Positions 56,460 to 64,000 of a stretch of 64,000 bases of DNA are shown here, piece after piece. The stretch covers positions 1 through 64,000 of the forward strand of contig JALONP010000003.1 in the NCBI GenBank assembly GCA_025454875.1, written 5' to 3'. The position numbers were made by a program, and so were the translations under genes. The notes beneath the pieces are model-generated. The model searched no databases. It was not told where the DNA came from and saw nothing but the letters and a program-made list of their open reading frames with translations. This DNA comes from Bacteroidia bacterium. GTDB lineage: Bacteria > Bacteroidota > Bacteroidia > UKL13-3. Within the stretch, counting starts at the first letter, position 1. Every line of letters starts with the position of its first letter.

Positions 56460-57621
56460 ATTCTCAACAAGAAACACACTTATTTCAGGTCTTTTTATCC
56501 TGGTTTTATTGATTGGAAACTTTACTGCAATTGGGCAACATAACCACGACCATACTGCTACTGAAAATGTAAGCCATTCAGAACATAACCAAACAGATTC
56601 AGCAATGGCTGAGGGAATAACTCATACTGAGAATACCGGCCACCACGATGAAGAAGCTTTTAACACCAAAGAGGTAATTATGGAGCATATTGCCGATGGA
56701 CACGATTGGCATTTATGGGGACATACCTCACTTCATTTACCCGTAATCGTCTACACTGATAAAGGTTTAGAGGTATTTTCATCAGGCAAGTTTAACCACG
56801 GGCATGATGCTTATCAAGGCAAATATTACACGTATGCATTGGATAAAAGCCACCCAGAAAAGGAGAAACTAACTGTAGTAACCGCTGATGGACAATTAGA
56901 TGAAACAGCCACTTCGAATATTACTGATTTATCCATCACCAAAAACGTGGCTTCCATGATGGTGTCAATGTTGTTTTTGTTCTTGATTTTCTTCAGTGTT
57001 GCGGCAGGTTACAAAAAACGCGGCATTGGCGCTCCTAAAGGGCTTCAATCGTGGTTAGAACCGATAATCTTATTTGTGCGCGATGAAATAGCCCGACCTA
57101 ATTTGGGTGAAAACTATAAGAAATACATGCCTTATTTACTTACTGTTTTCTTCTTCATTTGGATGAACAACGTATTAGGCCTAGTCCCGTTTTTTCCAGG
57201 TGGAGCTAATGTTACAGGCAATATAGCTGTAACCTTGGTGTTGGCATTGTTCACATTTATCATTACTTCATTTAGTGGCACCAAAACATACTGGGGACAT
57301 GTATTCACTCCACATGTACCATTATGGTTGTACCCACTAATGATTCCTGTAGAAATCATCGGTTTGTTTACCAAACCCTTTGCATTAATGATTCGTTTGT
57401 TCGCCAATATTACGGCAGGACATATCTTGGTATTGAGTTTAGTATGTTTAATATTCATATTTAAATCGATGTCGGTAGCAGGTGTTTCAGTTCCGTTTGT
57501 GGTTTTCATTAGCGTAATTGAAATGTTGGTTGCCTTCATTCAAGCGTTCATCTTCACTATTCTTTCAGCATTGTACATTGGTATGGCGCTCGAAAAACCT
57601 AGTGCAGATGCACACCATTAA
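56440..57621 (+). CDS. atpB: F-type ATP synthase subunit a
   Basis: 393 aa, much longer than E. coli subunit a (271). Residues 1-35 are a signal peptide (LISGLFILVLLIGNFTAIGQ). About 35-165 form an extracytoplasmic, histidine-rich extension (NHDHTATENVSHSEHNQ; GHDWHLWGHTSLHLP). The conserved a-subunit membrane domain follows, with the essential arginine in FALMIRLFANITAGHI. It forms the proton channel against the c-ring. Long periplasmic starts on AtpB occur in Bacteroidota. Confidence 0.95.
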   Translation: MSLITARFSTRNTLISGLFILVLLIGNFTAIGQHNHDHTATENVSHSEHNQTDSAMAEGITHTENTGHHDEEAFNTKEVIMEHIADGHDWHLWGHTSLHLPVIVYTDKGLEVFSSGKFNHGHDAYQGKYYTYALDKSHPEKEKLTVVTADGQLDETATSNITDLSITKNVASMMVSMLFLFLIFFSVAAGYKKRGIGAPKGLQSWLEPIILFVRDEIARPNLGENYKKYMPYLLTVFFFIWMNNVLGLVPFFPGGANVTGNIAVTLVLALFTFIITSFSGTKTYWGHVFTPHVPLWLYPLMIPVEIIGLFTKPFALMIRLFANITAGHILVLSLVCLIFIFKSMSVAGVSVPFVVFISVIEMLVAFIQAFIFTILSALYIGMALEKPSADAHH

Positions 57622-57658
57622 TTTTTGAAACTTTTTTTTGTTTAACCAAATAATATAA

Positions 57659-57874
<216 letters not shown>

Positions 57875-57886
57875 GATTGAACTTTA

Positions 57887-57924
57887 TTGAAACTATCGCC
57901 CATCATTAGAGGCGGTAGTTTCAA
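57887..57924 (+). promoter_or_regulatory. Hairpin between atpE and atpF
   Basis: 14 bp stem TTGAAACTATCGCC/GGCGGTAGTTTCAA with one wobble and a 10 nt loop. No T-tract follows, so it is not a complete terminator. It may protect the atpE end of the mRNA or reduce read-through, helping to make many c subunits per complex. The rest of the 171 bp gap holds no gene. Confidence 0.7.
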
Positions 57925-58045
57925 TTGGTTAAGAAGTGTCTACCATAAATTAACCCTTGTTATAAAAACTTAGGCATGGCTTCTTGAACAACAATAGGTT
58001 AAAACAAAAAATAAATAAAATAAACACTATAACACAGTATATAAA

Positions 58046-58540
58046 ATGGATTTAGTTACACCAAGTATTGGGTTGGTATTTTGGTCAACCATTTCGTTCT
58101 TGACATTATTGTTTTTGCTTACCAAGTTCGCTTGGAAACCAATTACGGCAGCTTTAAGTGAGCGCGAAAACTCAATTGATGAGGCTTTAAAGGCAGCTGA
58201 AAATGCACGTAAGCAAATGGAAAAGCTTACTGCCGATAACGAAAAATTATTAAACCAGGCCCGCGCTGAACGTGATGCGATGTTAAAAGAAGCAAACGAA
58301 ATGAAGGAAGGAATCATTGCTCAAGCAAAAAAATCAGCAGCAGAAGAAGGTGCCAAACTTTTAGCCAATGCTAAAGCGGCCATCGAACAAGAAAAAGTAG
58401 CAGCAATGAACCAATTGAAAACGCAAGTTGCCGAACTTTCGGTTGATATGGCTGAGAAAATATTAAGAACAAAAATGACCGACCGCGCACAACAAGAAGC
58501 TTTCGTTAACGAGAACCTAAAATCAATTAGCTTAAACTAA
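58046..58540 (+). CDS. atpF: F-type ATP synthase subunit b
   Basis: 164 aa. One N-terminal membrane helix (SIGLVFWSTISFLTLLFLLTKF) and a long charged coiled coil (ALSERENSIDEALKAAENARK, then alanine- and lysine-rich helix). It forms the peripheral stalk. It ends 1 bp before atpH. Confidence 0.96.
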   Translation: MDLVTPSIGLVFWSTISFLTLLFLLTKFAWKPITAALSERENSIDEALKAAENARKQMEKLTADNEKLLNQARAERDAMLKEANEMKEGIIAQAKKSAAEEGAKLLANAKAAIEQEKVAAMNQLKTQVAELSVDMAEKILRTKMTDRAQQEAFVNENLKSISLN

Positions 58541-58541
58541 A

Positions 58542-59093
58542 ATGTCGGAACACAGAATAGCCAGCAGGTATGCCAAATCACTGATTGACCTAGCAAGCGA
58601 ACAGCAAGCTGTTGAGGTCATTAAAAATGACATGGATTTATTGCTGCAAACTGCAAACAACAGTCTAGAATTGCGTAATATGTTGAAAAGTCCTGTTGTA
58701 AATATGGATGACAAAAAAGCCGTATTGCATAAAGTTTTTGAAAGCAAATTTCACAAAACCAGTATGGCATTTATGGATATTGTAGTTCGTAAAAACAGGT
58801 CAAATTATTTGCTTCAAATGGCCAGTGCCTATCTTGAACAATACAATTTACTCAACGGTATTACAACTGCTACTGTTAAAACAGCACACCCAATTGATGC
58901 CGCAACTGCAACAGAAATCAGCAACTTTATTCAAAAACAAAGTGGCAAAAAGGTTTCTATCCAAGCTACAGTTGACCCAGAATTAATTGGAGGGGTTGTG
59001 ATTCAAATGGGCGATAACCTTTACGATGCGAGCATTGCCGGTAAATTAAACAAAGTAAAACAGCAATTATTAAACACTTATATTTCTAAATAA
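58542..59093 (+). CDS. atpH: F-type ATP synthase subunit delta
   Basis: 183 aa. Conserved start [17 protein letters not shown] and the C-terminal [26 protein letters not shown]. It links the peripheral stalk to the F1 head. It is 1 bp after atpF and 8 bp before atpA. Confidence 0.96.
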   Translation: MSEHRIASRYAKSLIDLASEQQAVEVIKNDMDLLLQTANNSLELRNMLKSPVVNMDDKKAVLHKVFESKFHKTSMAFMDIVVRKNRSNYLLQMASAYLEQYNLLNGITTATVKTAHPIDAATATEISNFIQKQSGKKVSIQATVDPELIGGVVIQMGDNLYDASIAGKLNKVKQQLLNTYISK

Positions 59094-59101
59094 ACCGAAT
59101 T

Positions 59102-60679
59102 ATGGCAGAAATCAGACCTGATGAAGTATCAGCAATCATAAGAGAACAACTCAGTAATTTTAAATCGGATGTTGAGCTTGAAGAAGTAGGTACCGTACTC
59201 CAAGTGGGTGACGGTATTGCGCGTATTTACGGACTCTCAAAAGTACAATCAGGAGAGCTGATTGAGTTTGCCAACGGCACACAAGCTATTGTGCTCAACC
59301 TTGAAGAAGACAATGTAGGTGCGGTAATGTTAGGTGATGCCACTTCTGTAGAAGAAGGAAACACTGTAAAACGTACTGGTCGTATCGCTTCAATTAGAGT
59401 TGGAGAAGGAATGGTAGGCCGCGTTGTAAATACACTGGGTCAACCGATAGATGGCAAAGGACCTATTGCTGGCGAAACCTTCGAAATGCCACTCGAACGT
59501 AAAGCTCCTGGTGTTATTTACCGTGAGCCGGTGAAAGAACCACTCCAAACTGGGATTAAAGCAATAGATGCGATGATTCCAATCGGTCGCGGTCAACGCG
59601 AGTTGGTGATTGGCGATCGTCAAACTGGTAAAACCGCGGTTTGCATCGATACCATTTTAAATCAAAAAGAATTTTACGATGCTGGACAACCAGTATATTG
59701 TATTTACGTTGCTGTTGGCCAAAAAGCATCTACAGTTGCTCAGGTTGTAAATACACTTGAGTCGAATGGCGCTTTAGCTTATACCACCGTTGTTTCTGCT
59801 ACCTCTTCAGATCCAGCACCAATGCAATTTTTCGCACCGATGGCAGGAGCTGCAATTGGCGAATATTTTCGCGATACTGGCCGCCCTGCTTTGATTATTT
59901 ACGATGATTTGTCAAAACAAGCAGTTGCTTATCGTGAAGTATCGTTGTTGCTTCGTAGACCTCCAGGACGTGAAGCTTACCCTGGTGACGTATTTTATTT
60001 GCATAGCCGCTTATTGGAGCGTGCAGCTAAGATTAACGCAACTGATTCGATTGCACAAGCAATGAATGATATCCCGCCTTCAATTAAGCACTTGGTTAAA
60101 GGTGGAGGTTCATTAACCGCGTTGCCAATCATTGAAACACAAGCAGGTGACGTTTCAGCTTATATTCCAACCAACGTAATTTCGATTACAGACGGACAAA
60201 TATTCCTTGAATCAAACTTGTTCAACTCTGGTGTACGCCCTGCTATTAACGTAGGTATTTCGGTATCCCGCGTGGGTGGTAATGCGCAAATTAAATCAAT
60301 GAAAAAAGTTGCTGGTACATTAAAACTTGACCAAGCACAGTACCGCGAATTAGAGGCTTTCTCTAAATTCGGATCTGACCTTGACGCAGCTACTAAATCT
60401 GTTTTGGACAAAGGTGCACGTAACGTGGAGATTTTGAAACAAGGACAATTCTCTCCAGTTTCGGTTGAAAAACAAGTTGCAATTATTTACTTAGGAACAA
60501 AAGGTTTGTTAAATAAAGTTCCTGTGAACAAAGTGCGTGAGTTTGAAGGAGAATACCTTCGTTACCTCGAAACCAAACACAAAGATGTTTTAGCTGCATT
60601 AAAAAAAGGAACCTTTAGTGATGAGCAAACCAGCGTTTTGGAATCAGTAGCTAAAGAATTAATCGCAAAATATAATTAA
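59102..60679 (+). CDS. atpA: F-type ATP synthase subunit alpha
   Basis: 525 aa. Walker A in [14 protein letters not shown], the arginine-finger region in the conserved [11 protein letters not shown], and PAMQFFAP-type central segments. It forms the non-catalytic nucleotide sites of F1. A stem-loop lies in the gap before atpG. Confidence 0.98.
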   Translation: MAEIRPDEVSAIIREQLSNFKSDVELEEVGTVLQVGDGIARIYGLSKVQSGELIEFANGTQAIVLNLEEDNVGAVMLGDATSVEEGNTVKRTGRIASIRVGEGMVGRVVNTLGQPIDGKGPIAGETFEMPLERKAPGVIYREPVKEPLQTGIKAIDAMIPIGRGQRELVIGDRQTGKTAVCIDTILNQKEFYDAGQPVYCIYVAVGQKASTVAQVVNTLESNGALAYTTVVSATSSDPAPMQFFAPMAGAAIGEYFRDTGRPALIIYDDLSKQAVAYREVSLLLRRPPGREAYPGDVFYLHSRLLERAAKINATDSIAQAMNDIPPSIKHLVKGGGSLTALPIIETQAGDVSAYIPTNVISITDGQIFLESNLFNSGVRPAINVGISVSRVGGNAQIKSMKKVAGTLKLDQAQYRELEAFSKFGSDLDAATKSVLDKGARNVEILKQGQFSPVSVEKQVAIIYLGTKGLLNKVPVNKVREFEGEYLRYLETKHKDVLAALKKGTFSDEQTSVLESVAKELIAKYN

Positions 60680-60734
60680 TGTGAAGATGTGAAGGTGCGA
60701 TGGTTAAACGCTTTAACCTGCATACCTGCACATT
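60678..60734 (+). promoter_or_regulatory. Long imperfect hairpin between atpA and atpG
   Basis: The sequence folds back in three blocks: AATGTG/CACATT, AGGTGC with ACCT and GC (2 nt bulge), and GGTTAAA-CGC-TTTAACC. It starts inside the atpA stop codon. It has no T-tract. It resembles hairpins made of TGTGAAG-like words seen between Bacteroidota genes; the role is unknown. Confidence 0.55.
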
Positions 60735-60756
60735 ACCGCATTTGCATGTTTAATAT

Positions 60757-61629
60757 ATGGCAAACTTAAAAGAAGTACGGATACGAATTGGTTCGGTAAC
60801 AAGTACCCAACAAATTACCAAAGCTATGAAGTTGGTTTCAGCCACCAAACTGCGCAGGGCACAGAATGGGATTACCCAAATGAGGCCTTATGCGCAGAAG
60901 CTAAATGGTATTTTGGCTAACCTTTCTGATTCTATTGATGTAGATTCGTTAAAGCTATATTTTGAACCGAAAGAGGTTAAAAATGTATTGCTTGTTGTAA
61001 TTACTTCTGACCGCGGTTTATGCGGTTCATTTAACGCGAACGTAGTAAAACGCGCTAACCTTTTAGTAAAAGAAAAATATGCTGGTAAACAAATAACCGT
61101 TTTACCGATTGGGAAAAAAGGGGCTGATTTTTTTGCAAAACAACCTGTACAACTTTTACCACAATACAAGGAAGCTCTTCAAGGTTTGGATAGCACAAAA
61201 GCATTTGCTATTGGTCAGTACATTCTAGATGAATTTGCCAAAGGACAATTTGATGTGGTTGAGTTGGTATACAACCAATTTAAGAATGCAGCAACCCAAG
61301 TATTAACCAACGAACAATTCTTGCCAATTGATGCAAATGCGATGAAAGCTGTTACAGGTAAGAAAAATGATTATTTGTTCGAACCATCAAAAGTTGAAAT
61401 CTTGGAAGCGTTAATTCCGCGTATTTTAAAAACGCAAGTGTTTAGGTCAATGCTTGACTCATTAGCATCTGAGCATGGTGCTCGCATGGTGGCAATGGAC
61501 AAAGCAACCGATAATGCAGGCGAATTGCTAAAATCATTAAAAGTAGAATACAACCGTGTGCGCCAAGCTGCTATCACAACTGAAATTTCAGAAATTGTTG
61601 GTGGTGCTGCTGCATTAAGCCAAGCATAA
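60757..61629 (+). CDS. atpG: F-type ATP synthase subunit gamma
   Basis: 290 aa. N-terminal helix KEVRIRIGSVTSTQQITKAMKLVSATKL, the conserved SDRGLCGSFN, and C-terminal helix EYNRVRQAAITTEISEIVGGAAAL. It forms the rotating central shaft. It is the last gene of this operon; beta and epsilon genes are absent here, as is usual in Bacteroidota, where they form a separate unit. Confidence 0.97.
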   Translation: MANLKEVRIRIGSVTSTQQITKAMKLVSATKLRRAQNGITQMRPYAQKLNGILANLSDSIDVDSLKLYFEPKEVKNVLLVVITSDRGLCGSFNANVVKRANLLVKEKYAGKQITVLPIGKKGADFFAKQPVQLLPQYKEALQGLDSTKAFAIGQYILDEFAKGQFDVVELVYNQFKNAATQVLTNEQFLPIDANAMKAVTGKKNDYLFEPSKVEILEALIPRILKTQVFRSMLDSLASEHGARMVAMDKATDNAGELLKSLKVEYNRVRQAAITTEISEIVGGAAALSQA

Positions 61630-61650
61630 TCAAACAAAATAGGTATTAAG

Positions 61651-61677
61651 AGCAGTCCAATTGGGCTGCTTTTTTTA
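61651..61677 (+). terminator. Rho-independent terminator of the ATP synthase operon
   Basis: Stem AGCAGTCC/GGGCTGCT with a short loop (61651-61670), followed by a run of seven T. Confidence 0.9.
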
Positions 61678-61739
61678 TTTGTAAACCTACATGCAACCCT
61701 CTTGTTATTTTACCACACTATTCATACTAAACCTGCAGT

Positions 61740-62999
61740 ATGAACCTAAAACAGTCATTCCTTCTTATGTTATTGGTTGTAAGTTGTTGGGCTAATGCTC
61801 AGCAAGACCATATTCCAACTGTTTATGAACCTCCTATTATTGGCTTTGAGTCTATTCGAAATACAAATGGGTATTTACTCCAGCAAAACAAAGACTCAAG
61901 TGGTAATTGGGTAAACACACGAAAGTTTATACGCACATATAATAACCAACTCAAGCGCGCCACTTTTGAAAGTGTGCATGATTGGAAAAATCAAAGTTGG
62001 CAACAGGTACTTATAGATGAGGACAGCATCATTTTTAATACAAATGGTAAAGTTCAAATAACATATAACCGAAGAAAATTAACTCTCCCAACTTTTAACC
62101 AGAATGAGTACACAAAGTATGAATATACATACAACCAAGATCAGCCTGTAAGTGTCCGGGTCTCGAATGCTGTTCCTCCCAATAGCAATAATTGGAACGC
62201 CTCTTTTTTTGTACAAATTCGATATGATCAAAATGAAAGGCGCGTATCAGACTCTATTCGGTATTATCAAAACAACTTTTCGTTAGTTATATACTATATA
62301 TACGATTCACAAGGCAGGGTAATTGGCGAGTTCGGCTTAAATGGAAGCGACTCTGTAAATAAAATTACTTATGTATATGGGCCAGACGGCATTCTAACTT
62401 CCGTTACCGAAGCTTTTGATAACAGTGCTGACACCTGGATGATACAATCTGCGGATACCTTCGAGTATGAAAATGGCAAAATTGTGAAACACTCCATGTT
62501 CGGAACCATTTTTACAGGAACAGAAATTATTACAGGGCCTTATCAAATGGACCTTTACACTTATGATAATGAAGGAAAGTTGGCAAGTATTGTTGAACAT
62601 GAATTTAATAATGGGTGGAAACCTAAAGATGAGTATAGCATGTTGTACAATGGAGCAACTTTGCAAATTGTTGAATTAAGAGCATATCAGAATGGAACAC
62701 CCAATACTGATGTGTATTCAAGATTCCTTCCCTCACCACCCACCTCTTTAAATGAACAAAGCAAGTCCATTTCAACTAGTATCAACATTTACCCAAACCC
62801 AACAAATGAGTACCTATACATAGAAGGTGTATCTAAGATAAAATCCATCAAGTTCATCAATGCAACAGGCCAAAGCATTGAGGCGAATATTGACAATGGC
62901 CAAATTTCAACTGCAAATATCCCAGCTGGAATTTACCAAATATTGTTGGTTCATGAAGAACAAGTAGTGAAATTGGGAAAAATAGCTATTGAGCATTGA
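61740..62999 (+). CDS. Secreted protein with T9SS sorting domain, YD-like strands
   Basis: 419 aa. Signal peptide (MNLKQSFLLMLLVVSCWANAQ), then repeated beta strands of YD/RHS-like character (YYIYDSQGRVIGEFGLNG; YVYGPDGILTSVTEAFDN; LYTYDNEGKLASIVEHEF). The C-terminal type A T9SS domain has NIYPNPTNEYLYIEG and GIYQILL. Exported by T9SS to the cell surface or medium; function unknown. Confidence 0.85.
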   Translation: MNLKQSFLLMLLVVSCWANAQQDHIPTVYEPPIIGFESIRNTNGYLLQQNKDSSGNWVNTRKFIRTYNNQLKRATFESVHDWKNQSWQQVLIDEDSIIFNTNGKVQITYNRRKLTLPTFNQNEYTKYEYTYNQDQPVSVRVSNAVPPNSNNWNASFFVQIRYDQNERRVSDSIRYYQNNFSLVIYYIYDSQGRVIGEFGLNGSDSVNKITYVYGPDGILTSVTEAFDNSADTWMIQSADTFEYENGKIVKHSMFGTIFTGTEIITGPYQMDLYTYDNEGKLASIVEHEFNNGWKPKDEYSMLYNGATLQIVELRAYQNGTPNTDVYSRFLPSPPTSLNEQSKSISTSINIYPNPTNEYLYIEGVSKIKSIKFINATGQSIEANIDNGQISTANIPAGIYQILLVHEEQVVKLGKIAIEH

Positions 63000-63037
63000 T
63001 TATAAAAATAAGAAAACACCCCTTGTGCAAACCTCCT

Positions 63038-63067
63038 AAACGCAGCTCAAAATCGGGCTGCGTTTTT
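63038..63067 (+). terminator. Rho-independent terminator after the T9SS gene
   Basis: Stem AAACGCAGC/GCTGCGTTT (63038-63046 and 63058-63066) with an 11 nt loop, ending in a T-tract. Confidence 0.85.
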
Positions 63068-63137
63068 TGTGAGGAAAATTCTCGACATTCGCATCTCTTC
63101 AACTAAAAATATTTCTACATTAGAACATACTTCTTTG

Positions 63138-63587
63138 ATGAAAAAAATTGCAATCCCAATATTATTAGCTCTTATCCTAAACCTAGAAAGTAAAGCGCAG
63201 CTTGGAACTACTTTTTATCAATCACCTGGCTTTCTGACTGCAGGTTTGATGTATGAATATAACAACTTTGTTAGACCTGAGATACGTATTGGATCAACAA
63301 TTGGATCTTTCTCATCAACTAATGTATTCGAGTTACTCGTTAACATCGATATTGTAAATAAAGCTGATTATGAATTTTATGCAGGAGCAGGCTTGATAGC
63401 AGCAGGCTTTAATGAAAGAACAGGTATAAATCAAGCAATATTAGCCCTTTCCGTTCCTGTTGGATTCAACATTTACCCATTCGAAAATAAGCAATTTGGG
63501 CTGCACATTGATGTAAGCACTTTTGTATTCAATGAAACTTTCGATTTTCTACCCCGTTGGGGAATTCGATATAAATTTCGGAAATAA
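63138..63587 (+). CDS. Small outer membrane beta-barrel-like protein
   Basis: 149 aa from MKKIAIPILLALILNLESKAQ; an upstream start at 63069 would place the signal peptide internally and is not preferred. The rest alternates as beta strands (TAGLMYEYNNFVRPEIRIG; FYAGAGLIAAGFN; FNIYPFENKQFGLHIDVS) and ends FLPRWGIRYKFRK. Probably a small outer membrane barrel of unknown role. Confidence 0.7.
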   Translation: MKKIAIPILLALILNLESKAQLGTTFYQSPGFLTAGLMYEYNNFVRPEIRIGSTIGSFSSTNVFELLVNIDIVNKADYEFYAGAGLIAAGFNERTGINQAILALSVPVGFNIYPFENKQFGLHIDVSTFVFNETFDFLPRWGIRYKFRK

Positions 63588-63592
63588 TCGAA

Positions 63593-63985
63593 TTATATTG
63601 ATGTAGCTATTTTAGCAGCAATTGCGGTATATTCTTCAGGTGTGAACTCGACTCTGGCCTTTTCAAAATTTAGATCGCCTACTGCATTCATTGGAACCAA
63701 ATGAATATGTGCGTGTGGTACTTCCAAACCAATAACGGCAACACCTACCTTGGTGCAAGGAACGGCCTGCTTAATCGCCTTGGCTACTATCTTGGCAAAC
63801 AAAAACAACCCTGCATAGGCCTCATCTTGAATATCAAAAACATAATCAGTTGCTACTTTAGGAATAACCAAGGTATGTCCTGCTGTAAGTGGACGAACAT
63901 CTAAAAATGCTAAGTAATCTTGGGTTTCAGCAACTTTGTAACAAGGTATTTCACCAGCTACAATTTTTGAGAAAATCGTGCTCAT
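63593..63985 (-). CDS. HIT family nucleotide hydrolase
   Basis: 130 aa. HIT signature with the histidine triad in VPHAHIHLVPM; also FSKIVAGEIPCYKVAE and GHTLVIPKVATDYVFD. Members hydrolyse AMP-lysine or other nucleotidyl bonds (Hint-like); the exact substrate is unknown. The start is the ATG at 63985, 15 bp from the window edge. It converges on the barrel gene with a 5 bp gap. Confidence 0.93.
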   Translation of the reverse strand: MSTIFSKIVAGEIPCYKVAETQDYLAFLDVRPLTAGHTLVIPKVATDYVFDIQDEAYAGLFLFAKIVAKAIKQAVPCTKVGVAVIGLEVPHAHIHLVPMNAVGDLNFEKARVEFTPEEYTAIAAKIATSI

Positions 63986-64000
63986 TATAAACTAATATTC

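Overview
The window comes from a member of the phylum Bacteroidota. Evidence: several secreted proteins end in type IX secretion (T9SS) sorting domains; a T9SS lipoprotein of the SprE/PorW type, a TonB-dependent receptor and DUF2975 proteins are present; promoters fit the Bacteroidota pattern TTG-N18/20-TAnnTTTG; and the F-type ATP synthase operon ends at atpG, without beta and epsilon genes. I cannot name a genus. The T9SS rules out groups that lack it.

Positions 1-8670 are a defence region. A type II-C CRISPR array (33 repeat units, continuing off the left edge) is followed by a large cas9 (1441 aa, minus strand) and a divergent tracrRNA at about 6991-7069. No cas1 or cas2 is in the window. 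Three repeats near the cas9 end carry a 55-58 bp insert at exactly the same position, which is the bulge of the predicted crRNA:tracrRNA duplex. Next come a dinD-like gene and the 76-codon tail of a lost upstream gene, bracketed by a ~66 bp direct repeat that includes a terminator: apparently a decayed cassette.

Positions 8687-14100 hold a secreted ELWxxDGT-repeat protein, a small LuxR-type regulator directly upstream of it, and a membrane LamG-LuxR protein with a related HTH. Positions 14286-27630 are the conserved information-processing block on the minus strand: promoter, tRNA-Thr/Tyr/Gly/Thr, tuf, tRNA-Trp, secE, nusG, rplK, rplA, rplJ, rplL, rpoB, rpoC, terminator. tuf is broken by an apparent 14 bp deletion, and a degenerate tRNA with a palindrome in its T-loop lies between two of the tRNAs. 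Hairpins sit at the rplL/rpoB and rpoB/rpoC junctions.

Positions 27750-35530 hold housekeeping and envelope genes on the minus strand: a ribosome hibernation factor, a Xer recombinase, rpsU with a perfect Shine-Dalgarno sequence, an acyl-CoA dehydrogenase, an HhH protein with an overlapping 44-codon membrane ORF, a sugar reductase-like SDR, a beta-barrel protein, and an XRE/DUF2975 cluster. Positions 35717-46500 include miaB, a sigma-54 activator, two small secreted proteins, a PolX/PHP protein with a degraded polymerase site, a TonB receptor, a GT9 glycosyltransferase, a truncated haemoglobin, and a T9SS protein/membrane protein/winged-helix operon.

Positions 46579-54940 hold a large T9SS protein and an sprE-PBP1A operon. 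Positions 54964-61680 run from a stub of an M23 peptidase-type membrane protein through a bactofilin into the ATP synthase operon (two small membrane proteins, atpB, E, F, H, A, G). The window ends with a T9SS protein, a small beta-barrel protein and a HIT hydrolase.

All calls come from reading the sequence; no database search was run.
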